A stretch of DNA of 64,000 bases from Sulfurifustis variabilis (GCF_002355415.1 NZ_AP014936.1:2232001-2296000); one strand, 5' to 3'; counted from the stretch's first letter, positions 16,179 to 25,463 are shown. Notes: a model not told the origin generated them from the letters alone. Made by a program: numbers and translations.

Positions 16179-17957
16179 CTAGGTCCCGCCTCCCGGTTTG
16201 CCGTACTCCGTCCGCAGCCGCTCGAAGGTCTCGCGGATCTCGCCGCGAAAGCCCGACAGCTCGTCGACCTGGTTGCTCGCGTACAGCGTCTTGAGCCGCC
16301 GCGCGCGCGCGAGAACGGGAAGCGCGAGCAGTTCCTGCACCGGCACGCCGATGCCGAGGAGCTCGCCGCCGCGCCCGTGCAGCTCGAGCACGAGATCGAG
16401 CAGCATGAACTGCTTCTGCGGCGAGCAGAACGAGTCCACCTCCTCGAACGCGCTCTGCTGCAGCACGCCTTCGCGTATCAGCGCGGCGCCCTCGAGCGCC
16501 CAGCGCTGCGCGCTCGAGAGCGCCTCGGGGCCGACGAGGTTGACGATCCGCGCCAGCTCGTCCGCCTGCGCGAGCAGCGCCAGGGCCTCGGCGCGCCGAG
16601 CCGCCCAGCGGGGGTCCACGTTCTCGGCCCACCACGTCGCCGCCTGACCCGCGTAACCCGAAAAGCTGTCCGTCCAGTCGACCGCCGGATAATGGCGCGC
16701 ATCCGCGAGCTCCTTGGAGAGCGCCCAGAAGGTCTGCACGATCTCCTTGGTATGGCTCGTCACGGGTTCGGAGAAATCGCCGCCGGGGGGCGAAACGGCC
16801 CCGATCAGGGTCGCGGAGCCGTGCAGGCCCGCAAGGGTTTCGACGCGCCCGGCGCGCTCGTAGAAGGCCGCGAGCCGCGAGGCGAGGTACGCCGGGTAGC
16901 CCTCCTCCACCGGCATCTGGCCGAGGCGTCCCGCCACCTCCCGCAGCGCCTCGGCCCAGCGGCTCGTGGAATCCGCGACCATGACCACGTCGTAGCCCTG
17001 GTCGCGGTAGTACTCCGCGAGCGTGACGCCGACGTAGATCGACGCTTCGCGCGCCACGACCGGCATGTTGGAGGTGTTGGCGACGAGCATCGTGCGCTCC
17101 ATGAGCAGCCGCCCGGTGTACGGATCGGTCAGCTCGGGAAAGGTCTCGAGGATCTCGACCAGCTCGTTGCCGCGCTCGCCGCATCCGACGTAGATCACGA
17201 TCTCGGCGTTCGACCAGCGCGCGATCTGCTGCTGCACCACCGTCTTCCCGGCGCCGAACGGCCCGGGGACGGCGGCCTTGCCACCCTTGAGGAGCGGGAA
17301 GAAGGTGTCGAGGATGCGCTGCCCCGTGATGAGCGGGCTCGTGGCGTGGTCGCGTCGCCGGTAGGGCCGCGCGGTGCGCACCGGCCAGCGATGGTAGAGC
17401 CGGAGTTCGCGGACGGCGCCGGAAGGCTCCCGCAGGCGCGCGATCACGTCTTCGACCGCGTATTCTCCGTTAGGCGCCAGCTCGATCAGCTCGCCGCGAC
17501 CGTCGGGGGGAACGAGAACCCGGTGCTCGATCGTCTTCGTCTCCGGCACGCGCCCGAGGATCTCCCCGCCATCGAGCCTCGCGCCGGGCGCCATGCCCGG
17601 CTCGGGCGTGAAAGACCACCGGCGCGCGCGGTCGAGCGGCGCGAGCGAGAGGCCGCGCGCGATCTGGTCGCCGCTCGCCTCGTAGGTCGCGGCGAGCGGA
17701 CGCTGCACGCCGTCGTAGATGTTCCCGAGGAGCCCCGGTCCGAGCTCGACCGCGAGCGGATGACCGAGCGGCTCGGCCGACTCCCCCGGGCGCACCGACT
17801 CGGTCGACTCGTAGACCTGGACGACCGCCTCCTCGCCGCTGCGCGCGATCACCTCCCCCACGAGGCCCAGCTTGCCGATGCGCACCTGCTCGCCGTTGAG
17901 CACGCCGGGCAGGTGCACCGTGGCGATCGGCCCGTTGACTTCGATTATCCTACCCAC
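16179..17957 (-). CDS. ntpA: V/A-type ATPase subunit A (catalytic head)
   Basis: The 592-residue catalytic subunit has Walker A GPFGAGKT (232-239), the catalytic GCGERGNE box and the A-type non-homologous insert before Walker A. The segments VADSTSRWAEALREV and EEGYPAYLASRLAAFYERAG are also present. It hydrolyses or makes ATP in alternation with B, driven by the D/F shaft. The GTG start at 17957 overlaps the E stop by 8 bases. Nothing in the sequence decides between synthesis and proton pumping. Confidence 0.96.
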   Translation of the reverse strand: MGRIIEVNGPIATVHLPGVLNGEQVRIGKLGLVGEVIARSGEEAVVQVYESTESVRPGESAEPLGHPLAVELGPGLLGNIYDGVQRPLAATYEASGDQIARGLSLAPLDRARRWSFTPEPGMAPGARLDGGEILGRVPETKTIEHRVLVPPDGRGELIELAPNGEYAVEDVIARLREPSGAVRELRLYHRWPVRTARPYRRRDHATSPLITGQRILDTFFPLLKGGKAAVPGPFGAGKTVVQQQIARWSNAEIVIYVGCGERGNELVEILETFPELTDPYTGRLLMERTMLVANTSNMPVVAREASIYVGVTLAEYYRDQGYDVVMVADSTSRWAEALREVAGRLGQMPVEEGYPAYLASRLAAFYERAGRVETLAGLHGSATLIGAVSPPGGDFSEPVTSHTKEIVQTFWALSKELADARHYPAVDWTDSFSGYAGQAATWWAENVDPRWAARRAEALALLAQADELARIVNLVGPEALSSAQRWALEGAALIREGVLQQSAFEEVDSFCSPQKQFMLLDLVLELHGRGGELLGIGVPVQELLALPVLARARRLKTLYASNQVDELSGFRGEIRETFERLRTEYGKPGGGT

Positions 17958-18600
17958 CGATCATCGCCCTCACGTCCGCGGTCGCCGCGTAGAGCCGTTC
18001 CATGACCGTCCGCTGCAACGCCTCCTGCATCCGCTCCAGGCGGCCCTCGAAGGTGTTGTCGATCCGGATCGCGCCGTCCGCGCTGCTCACGCGCGCGCCG
18101 CCCGCGCACGCGATCGGCTGCGGCGCGAGGCGCAAGCGCTTCGCCACGCCGGCGTCGCGACACCATGCCTCCCAGCGCCCTGCGAGGCGCGCGGCGTCGC
18201 GATCGTTGAGTTCCGCCACCAGCTCGTCGCGCTCGATCGCCTCGGCCGCCTGCGCGACGTAGCGCTCGAGCAGCGTGTCGTAGCGCTTCTCGTCCGCGGG
18301 AAGCGCTGCGAGCCGGGAACGCATCTTCTCCAGCGCCTCCAGGACGAGGCTCCAGCGCAGCCGATCGAGCTCCTCGGCGAGCTTGATCTCGGCCGCCTGC
18401 ACGCGCTGGCGGTACAGCCGTTCGGCCGCGGCCTTGGCCGCGAGGATCTCGCGCTCCTCGCGCAGCCTCAGGCGCTCGGCGCCGTCGGCCAGGATCTGGT
18501 CGCGCGTGCGCCGCGCGTTCGCCAGGTGCTCGTCGGCGAGCGCCCGCGCCCGAGCGAGGAGCGCCGCCTCGAGCTCCTCGATGCCGCCCCGCGGGCTCAC
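17950..18600 (-). CDS. ntpE: V/A-type ATPase subunit E (peripheral stalk)
   Basis: The 216-residue protein begins with a long charged helix (ARARALADEHLANARRTRDQ through about residue 75) that pairs with the G/H subunit to form the outer stalk. It ends in a globular domain capping the head, with the conserved IDNTFEGRLERM near the C-terminus. The GTG start overlaps the F stop as a 4-base overlap, and its own stop overlaps A by 8 bases. Confidence 0.9.
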   Translation of the reverse strand: MSPRGGIEELEAALLARARALADEHLANARRTRDQILADGAERLRLREEREILAAKAAAERLYRQRVQAAEIKLAEELDRLRWSLVLEALEKMRSRLAALPADEKRYDTLLERYVAQAAEAIERDELVAELNDRDAARLAGRWEAWCRDAGVAKRLRLAPQPIACAGGARVSSADGAIRIDNTFEGRLERMQEALQRTVMERLYAATADVRAMIGG

Positions 18601-18944
18601 GTCCTGGGCTCCAGGGCCTGCGGGCCGAGGATCGCGCGCACCACGTCCTCGACTCCGGGCCGGTAGGCCTCGGGGGCGTGCAACGGCGGGATCTCGGCGA
18701 CGACGATCCGCCCGCCCTCCTCGCGGACGCGCCTGAGCCAGGGTCCCGGATCGCGCGCGAGGTGATGCTCGAGAAAGACGAGCGCCTTCTCCTGGCGCTT
18801 GAGCAGGTCGCCCAGCACCCGTTCGACCGTGTCGCCCGTGGCCTCCGGGTAGGTCTCGGCCCCGATCAGGCTGAAACCCTCCATCAGCGCGCTCGATCCG
18901 AGCGCCAGCAGGCGGGTCGCGGGCGGCGGCGCGGCGTCGGCCAT
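18597..18944 (-). CDS. V/A-type ATPase subunit F (rotor, regulatory)
   Basis: The 115-residue alpha/beta protein has the size and layout of subunit F: LLALGSSALMEGFSLIGAETYPEA at the N-terminus, ALVFLEHHLA in the middle and GGRIVVAEIPPLHAPEAYRP before the C-terminal helix. It binds subunit D in the rotor. ATG at 18944 was chosen over longer frames that overlap subunit K. The gap to K is 8 bases. Confidence 0.85.
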   Translation of the reverse strand: MADAAPPPATRLLALGSSALMEGFSLIGAETYPEATGDTVERVLGDLLKRQEKALVFLEHHLARDPGPWLRRVREEGGRIVVAEIPPLHAPEAYRPGVEDVVRAILGPQALEPRT

Positions 18945-18952
18945 CGCCCCGC

Positions 18953-19399
18953 CTAGATGCGGCCGAGCATCAGGATCGTGACCACGAGGCCGTAGATCGC
19001 GATGCCCTCGGCGAGCCCGAGATAGATCAGCGTGCGCCCGAAGATCTCCGGCTTCTCGGCGATGACGGCGAGCGCCGCGGCGCCCACCGGACCGACGGCG
19101 ATGCCCGCGCCGATCGTCGCGAGCGCCGTCGGTATGCCGATGCCGATCAGTGCGAGCCCGAGTCCCACGGACACGTCGGCCGACGCGCCCGCGGCCGGCG
19201 CCTGCGCCATCGACTGGTCCACGGCGAAGAAAAGCAGCAGCGCTTCCGCGACCACGAAGAGCAGCAGGTTCGCCGCCAGCGTGCCCCTGAGCCATCGCCG
19301 GGCGGGTCTCTTCCGCGACAGCGGACGGAACTCCAGGTACACCCCGGCGGCCACGATGCCGACCAGGCTCAACGTGATCAGTCCGACTAGCCAGTACAT
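18953..19399 (-). CDS. ntpK: V/A-type ATPase subunit K (membrane rotor proteolipid)
   Basis: The 148-residue protein has four predicted membrane helices: about 5-23, 38-60, 77-103 and 119-146. The carboxylate that carries the ion is Glu131 in LGLAEGIAIYG, in the fourth helix. A second Glu, Glu52 in VVAEALLLFF, sits at a comparable depth in helix 2. The first hairpin is otherwise divergent from the second and lacks the glycine-rich packing motif of a duplicated proteolipid. The Gln and polar residues of sodium-type rings are not evident beside Glu131, so proton coupling is more likely. A 230-base repeat-bearing gap separates it from subunit I. Confidence 0.88.
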   Translation of the reverse strand: MYWLVGLITLSLVGIVAAGVYLEFRPLSRKRPARRWLRGTLAANLLLFVVAEALLLFFAVDQSMAQAPAAGASADVSVGLGLALIGIGIPTALATIGAGIAVGPVGAAALAVIAEKPEIFGRTLIYLGLAEGIAIYGLVVTILMLGRI

Positions 19400-19434
19400 G
19401 GTGACTCCTTATAGGTGCTTCTTGTTCCTGCTCC

Positions 19435-19568
19435 CCCTCTCCCGCGAGCGGGAGAGGGATGGGGTGAGGGTTCCAACGCTCACCCCACCCTCACCCTCTG
19501 CCCAAAGGGGAGAGGGAATCAAACTAACCGCTTCCACCGACTCCCCCTCTCCCGCTTGCGGCAGAGGG
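19435..19568. repeat. Three hairpin (REP-like) repeats between ATPase subunits I and K
   Basis: Hairpin 1 is 19435-19458, a perfect 11-bp stem CCCTCTCCCGC / GCGGGAGAGGG with a 2-base loop. Hairpin 2 is 19494-19516, an imperfect stem CCCTCTGCCC / GGGGAGAGGG. Hairpin 3 is 19545-19568, CCCTCTCCCGC / GCGGCAGAGGG with one mismatch. Each hairpin is flanked by GGGTGAGGG or its complement. The units are related to each other and resemble the intergenic palindromes that recur through many proteobacterial genomes. They lie inside the ATPase operon, where they could trim or stabilise the mRNA. Confidence 0.85.
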
Positions 19569-19629
19569 CAAGGGGTGAGGGCCTCGCCTTCCGCAGCCCT
19601 CACGGTGATCCCTCCCCGAGGTATTCCCC

Positions 19630-21522
19630 TCACGTCACCCGGACCTTGAGCGTCAGCGGCCGGAACTCCCGCCCGTCGCCGCTGTAGAACCGCGAGAACC
19701 CCTCGTAATACTCGAGCCGGAGCACCTGGATCGCGACGATGGCGCCTTCGAGCACCAGGATGAACGCGTTGCCGAGCACCACCGTGATCCAGTGGCCGGT
19801 CGTCTCCATCATGTCCGCCAGGGTGAAGACGGCGATCGCGAGCGCCACGTGGTTCAAGCTGAAGGCCGCGACCCGCAGGAACGACAGCGTGTTGGCGAAG
19901 TACGCCAGTACCGTCTCAAAGCCCTCGATCAGCACGACCAGCACGCGCTCGGCGACCGGCGCCCGGTAGTGCCGCCACTTGTAAGCGAGAATCGCGGCGA
20001 ACGGCAATGCGATCGCGACCGCCTCGGCCTCCCCGAACCGACCTGCCGTGGTCGAGCGGTACACCGCGTAAATCACGCCGGCATAGAAGAGCATTCCCGC
20101 CACGCCCTTTCCGTCGAACAGCGCCTCGCCCCACCGGCCGTCGATCAGGCGGTTGTAGACGGTCAGGCCGGTGGCCAGCAGGATGAACCCGATGCCCCAC
20201 GCGAGGGCGACGCCGAGCATGCGCATCGGATCGGACATCGGGGCGATCCAGACCGGGTGAATCAGCTCCTCGTAGCCGAAGACGCTGCCGTACAGGAAGC
20301 CGAACACGACGGCCGCGAGCCCGGCCGCCACGAAGAAGACCGCGAACGATCCGAGCTTCCGGCGAAAGAGGAGCCCGGCCGCGGCGATGACCGCGCCCTG
20401 CCCGACATCGCCGAACATCATTCCGAACATGAGCACGAAGCTCGCCGCGAAAAGCAGTGTCGGGTCGAACTCGCCGTAGCGCGGCACGCCGTAGTTCTTC
20501 ACCAGGGACGCGAACGGCCGCACGAGCCAGGAGTGCCGCATCGCCGAAGGCACCTCGCCCCGCTCCGCGGGCAACGGATCCCGCGCGGTGAGCACGTAGG
20601 GGCGCCCGAACGACCTGTCGAGCGCGCGTTTCACGTCGCGGAGATCGCGCTTCGGAATCCAACCGCCGATCAGCGCCAGCCCGCCGCGGGCGCGCAGCGC
20701 GTCCTCGAGCTCGGCGTACGGCGCGGCGCGCGAAAGCGTGTCCGCGGCCACCGCCAGCCGGGCTCGGTGTTCGCGCTGCAGGCTCTCGACCCGCCCGCAC
20801 TGCGCGGCGTTCCCGGCCTCCGCCCGCGCGAGCCGCTCGCGGAGCTCGCGCCGCACCTTGTCGGGGCGGTCGTGCAGCTCCGGCGGGATCGCCACCGCCC
20901 GCCAGCCGGCCGCATTCAGCACCCCCGACAACTCGGTTTCCCTGCCGGTCGGGCCGGCCACCACCGCGTGCGTCAGGCCGTCGGCGACGAGGTACGGCGA
21001 GATCACGTAACCGGCGAGCGCCGCCGCCTCCCGCAGACGGCCGACATTGACGGCCGGGACGGTGCCGATGTGCACGTCGAGAAAACGCTTGCGCGCGGAA
21101 AGCCGGCCCAGATCGATGTCGAGCGCGGTGAAATTGTCCAGCGTCCTCAGCAGCTGCTCGACGTGCCGGCGCTCCTCGTCCAGCCGGCGCAGGGCCTCCT
21201 GCGCGCGCGAGCACTCCGCCCAGACGTCGCCGAGCCACGCGTCGAGCCGTTCGAGCTCGTCGATCGTCACCGGGCGCAGCCCGCCGGGCGCGCCCGCGTT
21301 CCCGGGGAGCCCGCAATGAGCCAGGATCTTGTCGAGCCGCGCGCGGGCGCTCCGGTAGACCTCGCGATAGCGCTCGCCGGGAAATTCCGGGAGCCGCTCG
21401 GCGTACGCCCGGGTCGTCTCCGGGTTGAAGACACCGGCCCGCGCGAGCACGAGCGCGGCGAGCGGCGCGTCCTCGTTCAGCACCTGGAGCGCGATGCGCT
21501 GCATGGGCAACGGCTTGAACAT
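19630..21522 (-). CDS. ntpI: V/A-type ATPase subunit I (membrane stator, ion channel half)
   Basis: The 630-residue subunit has a soluble coiled-coil N-terminal half to about residue 330. About seven membrane helices follow, including PTLLFAASFVLMFGMMFGDVGQG, whose FGxMFGDxGQG-type motif is diagnostic. Later AFSLNHVALAI (with its His) and NTLSFLRVAAFS occur; the Arg of SFLR is the residue that faces the proteolipid carboxylate. ATG at 21522. It follows subunit C by 91 bases. Confidence 0.93.
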   Translation of the reverse strand: MFKPLPMQRIALQVLNEDAPLAALVLARAGVFNPETTRAYAERLPEFPGERYREVYRSARARLDKILAHCGLPGNAGAPGGLRPVTIDELERLDAWLGDVWAECSRAQEALRRLDEERRHVEQLLRTLDNFTALDIDLGRLSARKRFLDVHIGTVPAVNVGRLREAAALAGYVISPYLVADGLTHAVVAGPTGRETELSGVLNAAGWRAVAIPPELHDRPDKVRRELRERLARAEAGNAAQCGRVESLQREHRARLAVAADTLSRAAPYAELEDALRARGGLALIGGWIPKRDLRDVKRALDRSFGRPYVLTARDPLPAERGEVPSAMRHSWLVRPFASLVKNYGVPRYGEFDPTLLFAASFVLMFGMMFGDVGQGAVIAAAGLLFRRKLGSFAVFFVAAGLAAVVFGFLYGSVFGYEELIHPVWIAPMSDPMRMLGVALAWGIGFILLATGLTVYNRLIDGRWGEALFDGKGVAGMLFYAGVIYAVYRSTTAGRFGEAEAVAIALPFAAILAYKWRHYRAPVAERVLVVLIEGFETVLAYFANTLSFLRVAAFSLNHVALAIAVFTLADMMETTGHWITVVLGNAFILVLEGAIVAIQVLRLEYYEGFSRFYSGDGREFRPLTLKVRVT

Positions 21523-21613
21523 CTCAGCACCCCGCCCGGAGCGATGAACGATGAGCGTCGCGCGCGCGACGGGCGCGCCCGGGACTCGCCACTTGCCGCT
21601 TCTCGCCGGTCAC

Positions 21614-22639
21614 CTAGCCCGGCCCTCCCAGCGCGGCCGCCGTCCTCACGATGCCGGGCGGCATGCGAAGCTGCTTGCCCTTGAGAACGGCCCGCACCCG
21701 GCGGAGATCGCGTTCCCGCAGCACGAGGTACGCGAACACACGCGCGAGGTTGAAGCTGCTGTAGCGCAACACCCGTTCGGCATGGGCCCAGGCGTGACGC
21801 TCCAGCCTGCGCGTCGTCTCCGGCACGTCCCGGCTCCCGGCCAGCAGCGCCGCCAAAGGCTCGGGCAGGCGCGCGAGCACCTCCTCCATGCTCCCGAGCT
21901 GCGCGAGGTCCGCGAGCGTGCGCGCGGATAGCCGGTACGTCGCCGGGATCAGAAGGTAATAGGTCTCGGCCGCCGGCAGGCCGTACGCGAAACGGAATCG
22001 CAGCAGCCAGAGGAGGTTCAGGCGGTCGACGATGTCGCCCACGAGCGCCTTGAGCGCATTGCCCTCGCGCCCCTCGGCGGCGCGCGCCTCCCTCGAAAGG
22101 CCGGCGAAGTAGCGCCGGTCGACCGCGCTGTCGAGGGCGAACAGGTCGTGGCGCTCCTCGTAGATCCGTCGCGCTTCGCGCGCGATGTCGTGGAACGGCG
22201 TGCTCTCCAGCCGGCGCAGCAGTTCCGCGACGTCCTCGGTGCGCAGGAGCTCGTCGATCGGCAGGCGTGCGAAGGGCGCCTCGACCAGCTCCTGCCGGAT
22301 GGCCTCGGTCGGCTGTCCGGTCATCCTGCCCCGCAGGATCGTCTTCAGGTTCGATAGCTCGAAGCGGTACGCCCAGTAGACCAGGAAATCGCGCGGACGA
22401 CCGGCGAGGGCGCGCGCGAGCACGGCGAAGTCCGCGACCAGCACGACAATGAGGCGCTGCTCCAGCGACGGCGGCGTCCCGCCCGCCGCCATCGCCTGCA
22501 TGCCCTTGAGCGCCAGGATCTCCCCCTCCTGCCCGGGAGGAACGGCGATGAGCGCTTCGACGTCGGGGTCCGAGAGCAGTCGCTCGCTCAGCGCCGAGAC
22601 GCGCGAGTGCAGGTAGGCGTAGCGCGCGACCGCGCCCAC
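21614..22639 (-). CDS. ntpC: V/A-type ATPase subunit C (connects head shaft to membrane ring)
   Basis: The 341-residue all-helical protein starts VARYAYLHSRVSALSERLL, the conserved opening of subunit C/AC39. A later FRFAYGLPAAETYYLLIPATYRLS and a C-terminal NLARVFAYLVLRERDLRRVRAVLKGK are also family features. It forms the funnel that seats the D/F rotor on the K ring. The GTG start lies 1 base after the G/H stop. Confidence 0.88.
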   Translation of the reverse strand: MGAVARYAYLHSRVSALSERLLSDPDVEALIAVPPGQEGEILALKGMQAMAAGGTPPSLEQRLIVVLVADFAVLARALAGRPRDFLVYWAYRFELSNLKTILRGRMTGQPTEAIRQELVEAPFARLPIDELLRTEDVAELLRRLESTPFHDIAREARRIYEERHDLFALDSAVDRRYFAGLSREARAAEGREGNALKALVGDIVDRLNLLWLLRFRFAYGLPAAETYYLLIPATYRLSARTLADLAQLGSMEEVLARLPEPLAALLAGSRDVPETTRRLERHAWAHAERVLRYSSFNLARVFAYLVLRERDLRRVRAVLKGKQLRMPPGIVRTAAALGGPG

Positions 22640-22640
22640 G

Positions 22641-22970
22641 TCAGAGCCGGTCCGGGTCGGTGAGCACCCGGATCGCCGCCTGGATCGCCTCCTCCTCGCG
22701 GTCGCGCCCGAGCCGCGTCAGTTGCGCGCGGCGTTCCTCATAGCGCCGCGCCTGCTCTGCGACCGCCTGCACGGCGCGCTCCTCCGCCTTTTCGAGAAAG
22801 GAGTTGCGCAGCTCCGGCAATCGCGCCTCGAACTGCGCCTCCGCGGTCCGCGCGTCCTCGAGCGCCTGGCGGATCATGTGCTCCCGCTCGAGCTCCGCCT
22901 CCTTGACCAGCGCTTCCGCCTGCAGCTCGGCGTCGAGCAGGCGCTGGAGCTCGTCTTCCATCCCGGCCAT
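22641..22970 (-). CDS. V/A-type ATPase subunit G/H (peripheral stalk coiled coil)
   Basis: The 109-residue protein is almost entirely charged helix: ELQRLLDAELQAEALVKEAE at the start, then a run of Glu/Arg heptads to about residue 95. It pairs with subunit E to make the outer stalk. It is the first ATPase gene and begins 4 bases after the hupE stop, so it is very probably cotranscribed with hupE and the hydrogenase genes upstream. Similarity within the family is low, so the call rests on shape and position. Confidence 0.8.
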   Translation of the reverse strand: MAGMEDELQRLLDAELQAEALVKEAELEREHMIRQALEDARTAEAQFEARLPELRNSFLEKAEERAVQAVAEQARRYEERRAQLTRLGRDREEEAIQAAIRVLTDPDRL

Positions 22971-22974
22971 CGTT

Positions 22975-23559
22975 TCAGCCCGCGAGCCAGGCCCACGTTC
23001 CCGTCGCGGCGATCATACCGCCGCCCGCGCGCAGCCATGCCTCGCCGAGGCGCTCGCGCAGCCGGTCGCCGAGCAGCCATCCGGAACCGTGCAGCGCGAC
23101 CGTGGCCAGCACCACGCCGAGACCGTAGCGGGCGACCGACGCGGCCTGCGGCAGCTCCGCGCCGTGCGCGTGCCCGTGGAAGACGGCGAAGGCGGCGACG
23201 AGCGCGAGCCCGACCGGCACCGGCAGCCGGGCGCGGGCCGCGACCAGCAGCCCGAGGACGAGGACCGACGCCGCGATCCCGCTTTCGATGCCGTACGCGC
23301 CGAGGCCCCCGACGGCGGCCAGCGCGCCGAGCGCCATCGCGGCCACGAACGTGGCCGGCACCGCGAGCCGCATGCGCCCCTGCTGCTGCGCGGCCCACAG
23401 CCCCACGGCGAGCATCGCGAGCAGGTGGTCGAGCCCGAGGAACGGGTGCGCAAGACCGGCGGCGAAACCCGCGCCACTCGCGCCGAAGGTGTGGGCGTGG
23501 GCCGGCCCTGCCGCCGCCAGCATCGTCGATGCGATCCCTACCGCTTTCCAAAAGCGCAT
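22975..23559 (-). CDS. hupE: HupE/UreJ family nickel (or cobalt) permease
   Basis: The 194-residue protein has a signal-like first segment ending AHAH, then about six membrane helices. The family metal-binding signature HPFLGLDHLLAMLAVGLWA lies at about 38-56, and FHGHAHGAE lies in a later helix. It probably brings nickel in for the hydrogenases. It sits 111 bases after hynL, with a palindromic repeat between them, and 4 bases before the first V-ATPase gene. Confidence 0.9.
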   Translation of the reverse strand: MRFWKAVGIASTMLAAAGPAHAHTFGASGAGFAAGLAHPFLGLDHLLAMLAVGLWAAQQQGRMRLAVPATFVAAMALGALAAVGGLGAYGIESGIAASVLVLGLLVAARARLPVPVGLALVAAFAVFHGHAHGAELPQAASVARYGLGVVLATVALHGSGWLLGDRLRERLGEAWLRAGGGMIAATGTWAWLAG

Positions 23560-23590
23560 GAATGCCTCTCTCTCGCGAGTTCTGCGCGCA

Positions 23591-23670
23591 CAGTCATGAG
23601 TTCACGTTCTCCGGTGCGCGCTTCGCGCGCTCATCAACCGATCACTCGTCACTTTTCACTTATCACTGTT
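23591..23670. repeat. Heptad-repeat palindromic element, copy 1 (between hynL and hupE)
   Basis: A central GCGCGC-TTC-GCGCGC palindrome (23616-23630) is followed by ATCAAC. Four 7-base units of the form NTCACTN then run from 23641 to 23668 (ATCACTC, GTCACTT, TTCACTT, ATCACTG). The other side carries GTCATGAG/TTCACG remnants. The same layout recurs at 30429-30518. It ends at the hynL stop codon. Confidence 0.75.
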
Positions 23671-25443
23671 CTACCTCACCTTCACCTTGATCAGCTCCTC
23701 GCCCGCGGGATCGGTCACGTGCACCGCGCAGGCGATGCAGGGATCGAAGCTGTGGATCGTGCGCAGGATCTCGATCGGCTGTTTGGGGTCGTGCAGGCGC
23801 GTGCCCTTGAGCGCCGCCTCGTACGGGCCGTCCTGGCCCTGCGCGTCGCGCGGGCCGGCGTTCCAGGTGCTCGGCACGACTGCCTGGTAGTTGGCGATCT
23901 TGCCGTCCTTGATGACGATCCAGTGCGCGAGCGCGCCGCGGGGTGCCTCGGTATAACCCACGCCCCTCGCTTCCCTCGGCCAGCTCTCCGGTTCCCAGAG
24001 CTTCTCGTTGAAGGTTCGCAGGTCGCCGCCCTTGATGTTCGCGATCAACTGGTTGTACCAGCCTTCCATCGCGTCCACGAAGATCTTGGTCTCGAGCGTA
24101 CGCGCGGCGGTGCGCCCGAGCGTCGAGTAGAGCGCCTGCACCGGCAGGTCGAGGCGCTTCAGCGCCATGTCCACGAGCTCTTTCGCCTGGGCGTTGCCGG
24201 TCGCATAGAGCATGAGCACCCGCGCGAGCGGCCCGACTTCCACCGCCTTGCCGCGCCAGCGGGGCGACTTGAGCCACGAGTAGCTCTTGTCCGTCTCGAG
24301 GTTCTTGTACGGCGGCTTGGGACCGGTGTAGGCGAACGTCGTCTCCCCGTCGTACGGGTGCAGACCCTTGTCCTTGCCCCCGCTGTACTCGTACCAGGAG
24401 TGCGCGACGAACTCCTGGATCTGGTCCTCGGCATTGAGATCGATCGGCTCGACGCGCGAAAGATCGCGGTTCAGGATCACGCCGCGCGGGACCAGGAAGC
24501 TTGCCACGTCGCCCATCCCGTTCGCCGGAAAGTCGCCGTAGGTGAGGAAGTTGCCGATACCCTCGCCCTGCCGGCCCCAGTCCTTGTAGAAGGAGGCGAT
24601 GGCGAGCGTGTCGGGCACGTAGACCTGATCGACGAAGGCGCGCATGGACTGGATCACGTTGCGGACCCGCTCGAGGCCGACCATGCTCACGGCGGTCGCC
24701 CCGCTCCCGCCGCGGTACAGCGGCCCGCGGCCTTTGCCCGGGTGCTCGGAATCGATCGCGATCCCGACCGGCGCGCCGCCGACGAGGAAGTTCGGGTGCG
24801 GGTTCTTGCCGCCGAAGACCGTGTGGATCTGCACGACGTCCCGCTGCCACGCGAGCGCCTCGAGGTAGTGCGCCACCGCCATCAGGTTCGCCTCGGGCGG
24901 CAGCTTGTACGCCGGGTGCCCCCAGTAGCCGTTGTTGAAGATACCGAGCTGCCCGGCCTCGACGAAGCCCTTGAGCCTCGCCTGCACGTCGGCGAAGTAC
25001 CCGGGCGAGGACTTCGCGTAGCCGCTGATGGACTGGGCGAGCTCGGAAGTCTTCTTCGGGTCGGCCTTGAGCGCCGAAACGACGTCCACCCAGTCGAGCG
25101 CATGCAGGTGGTAGAAGTGCATCACGTGGTCGTGGACGAACTGCGCGCCGATCATGAGGTTGCGGATGAGCTGCGCGTTCGCCGGGATCTCGTACTTGAG
25201 CGCGTCCTCGACCGCGCGCACGGAGGCGATGCCGTGCACCAGCGTGCACACCCCGCAGATCCGCTGCGCGAACGCCCAGGCGTCGCGCGGGTCGCGTCCG
25301 CGCAGGATGATCTCGATGCCGCGCACCATCGTGCCCGCGCTCGATGCCTGCTGGATGACGCCGTCGGCGTCGGTCTGCGCCTCGATGCGCAGATGCCCTT
25401 CGATGCGGGTGATCGGGTCAACGACTACCGTTTGCGTCGCCAT
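23671..25443 (-). CDS. hynL: Isp-type (group 1e-like) membrane-bound [NiFe] hydrogenase large subunit
   Basis: The 590-residue catalytic subunit has VDPITRIEGHLRIE at the N-terminus, RICGVCT near residue 62 and DPCIACAVH near the C-terminus. The tail VTDPAGEELIKVKVR after the last His is the peptide removed by the maturation protease. The subunit is carried across the membrane bound to the Tat-tagged small subunit. It is separated from the small-subunit gene by isp1 and isp2, exactly as in hynS-isp1-isp2-hynL of Thiocapsa. H2 electrons should go through Isp1/Isp2 to quinone or a thiol/disulfide partner. Confidence 0.96.
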   Translation of the reverse strand: MATQTVVVDPITRIEGHLRIEAQTDADGVIQQASSAGTMVRGIEIILRGRDPRDAWAFAQRICGVCTLVHGIASVRAVEDALKYEIPANAQLIRNLMIGAQFVHDHVMHFYHLHALDWVDVVSALKADPKKTSELAQSISGYAKSSPGYFADVQARLKGFVEAGQLGIFNNGYWGHPAYKLPPEANLMAVAHYLEALAWQRDVVQIHTVFGGKNPHPNFLVGGAPVGIAIDSEHPGKGRGPLYRGGSGATAVSMVGLERVRNVIQSMRAFVDQVYVPDTLAIASFYKDWGRQGEGIGNFLTYGDFPANGMGDVASFLVPRGVILNRDLSRVEPIDLNAEDQIQEFVAHSWYEYSGGKDKGLHPYDGETTFAYTGPKPPYKNLETDKSYSWLKSPRWRGKAVEVGPLARVLMLYATGNAQAKELVDMALKRLDLPVQALYSTLGRTAARTLETKIFVDAMEGWYNQLIANIKGGDLRTFNEKLWEPESWPREARGVGYTEAPRGALAHWIVIKDGKIANYQAVVPSTWNAGPRDAQGQDGPYEAALKGTRLHDPKQPIEILRTIHSFDPCIACAVHVTDPAGEELIKVKVR

Positions 25444-25463
25444 TTTCCTAGGCCCTTATTTGC

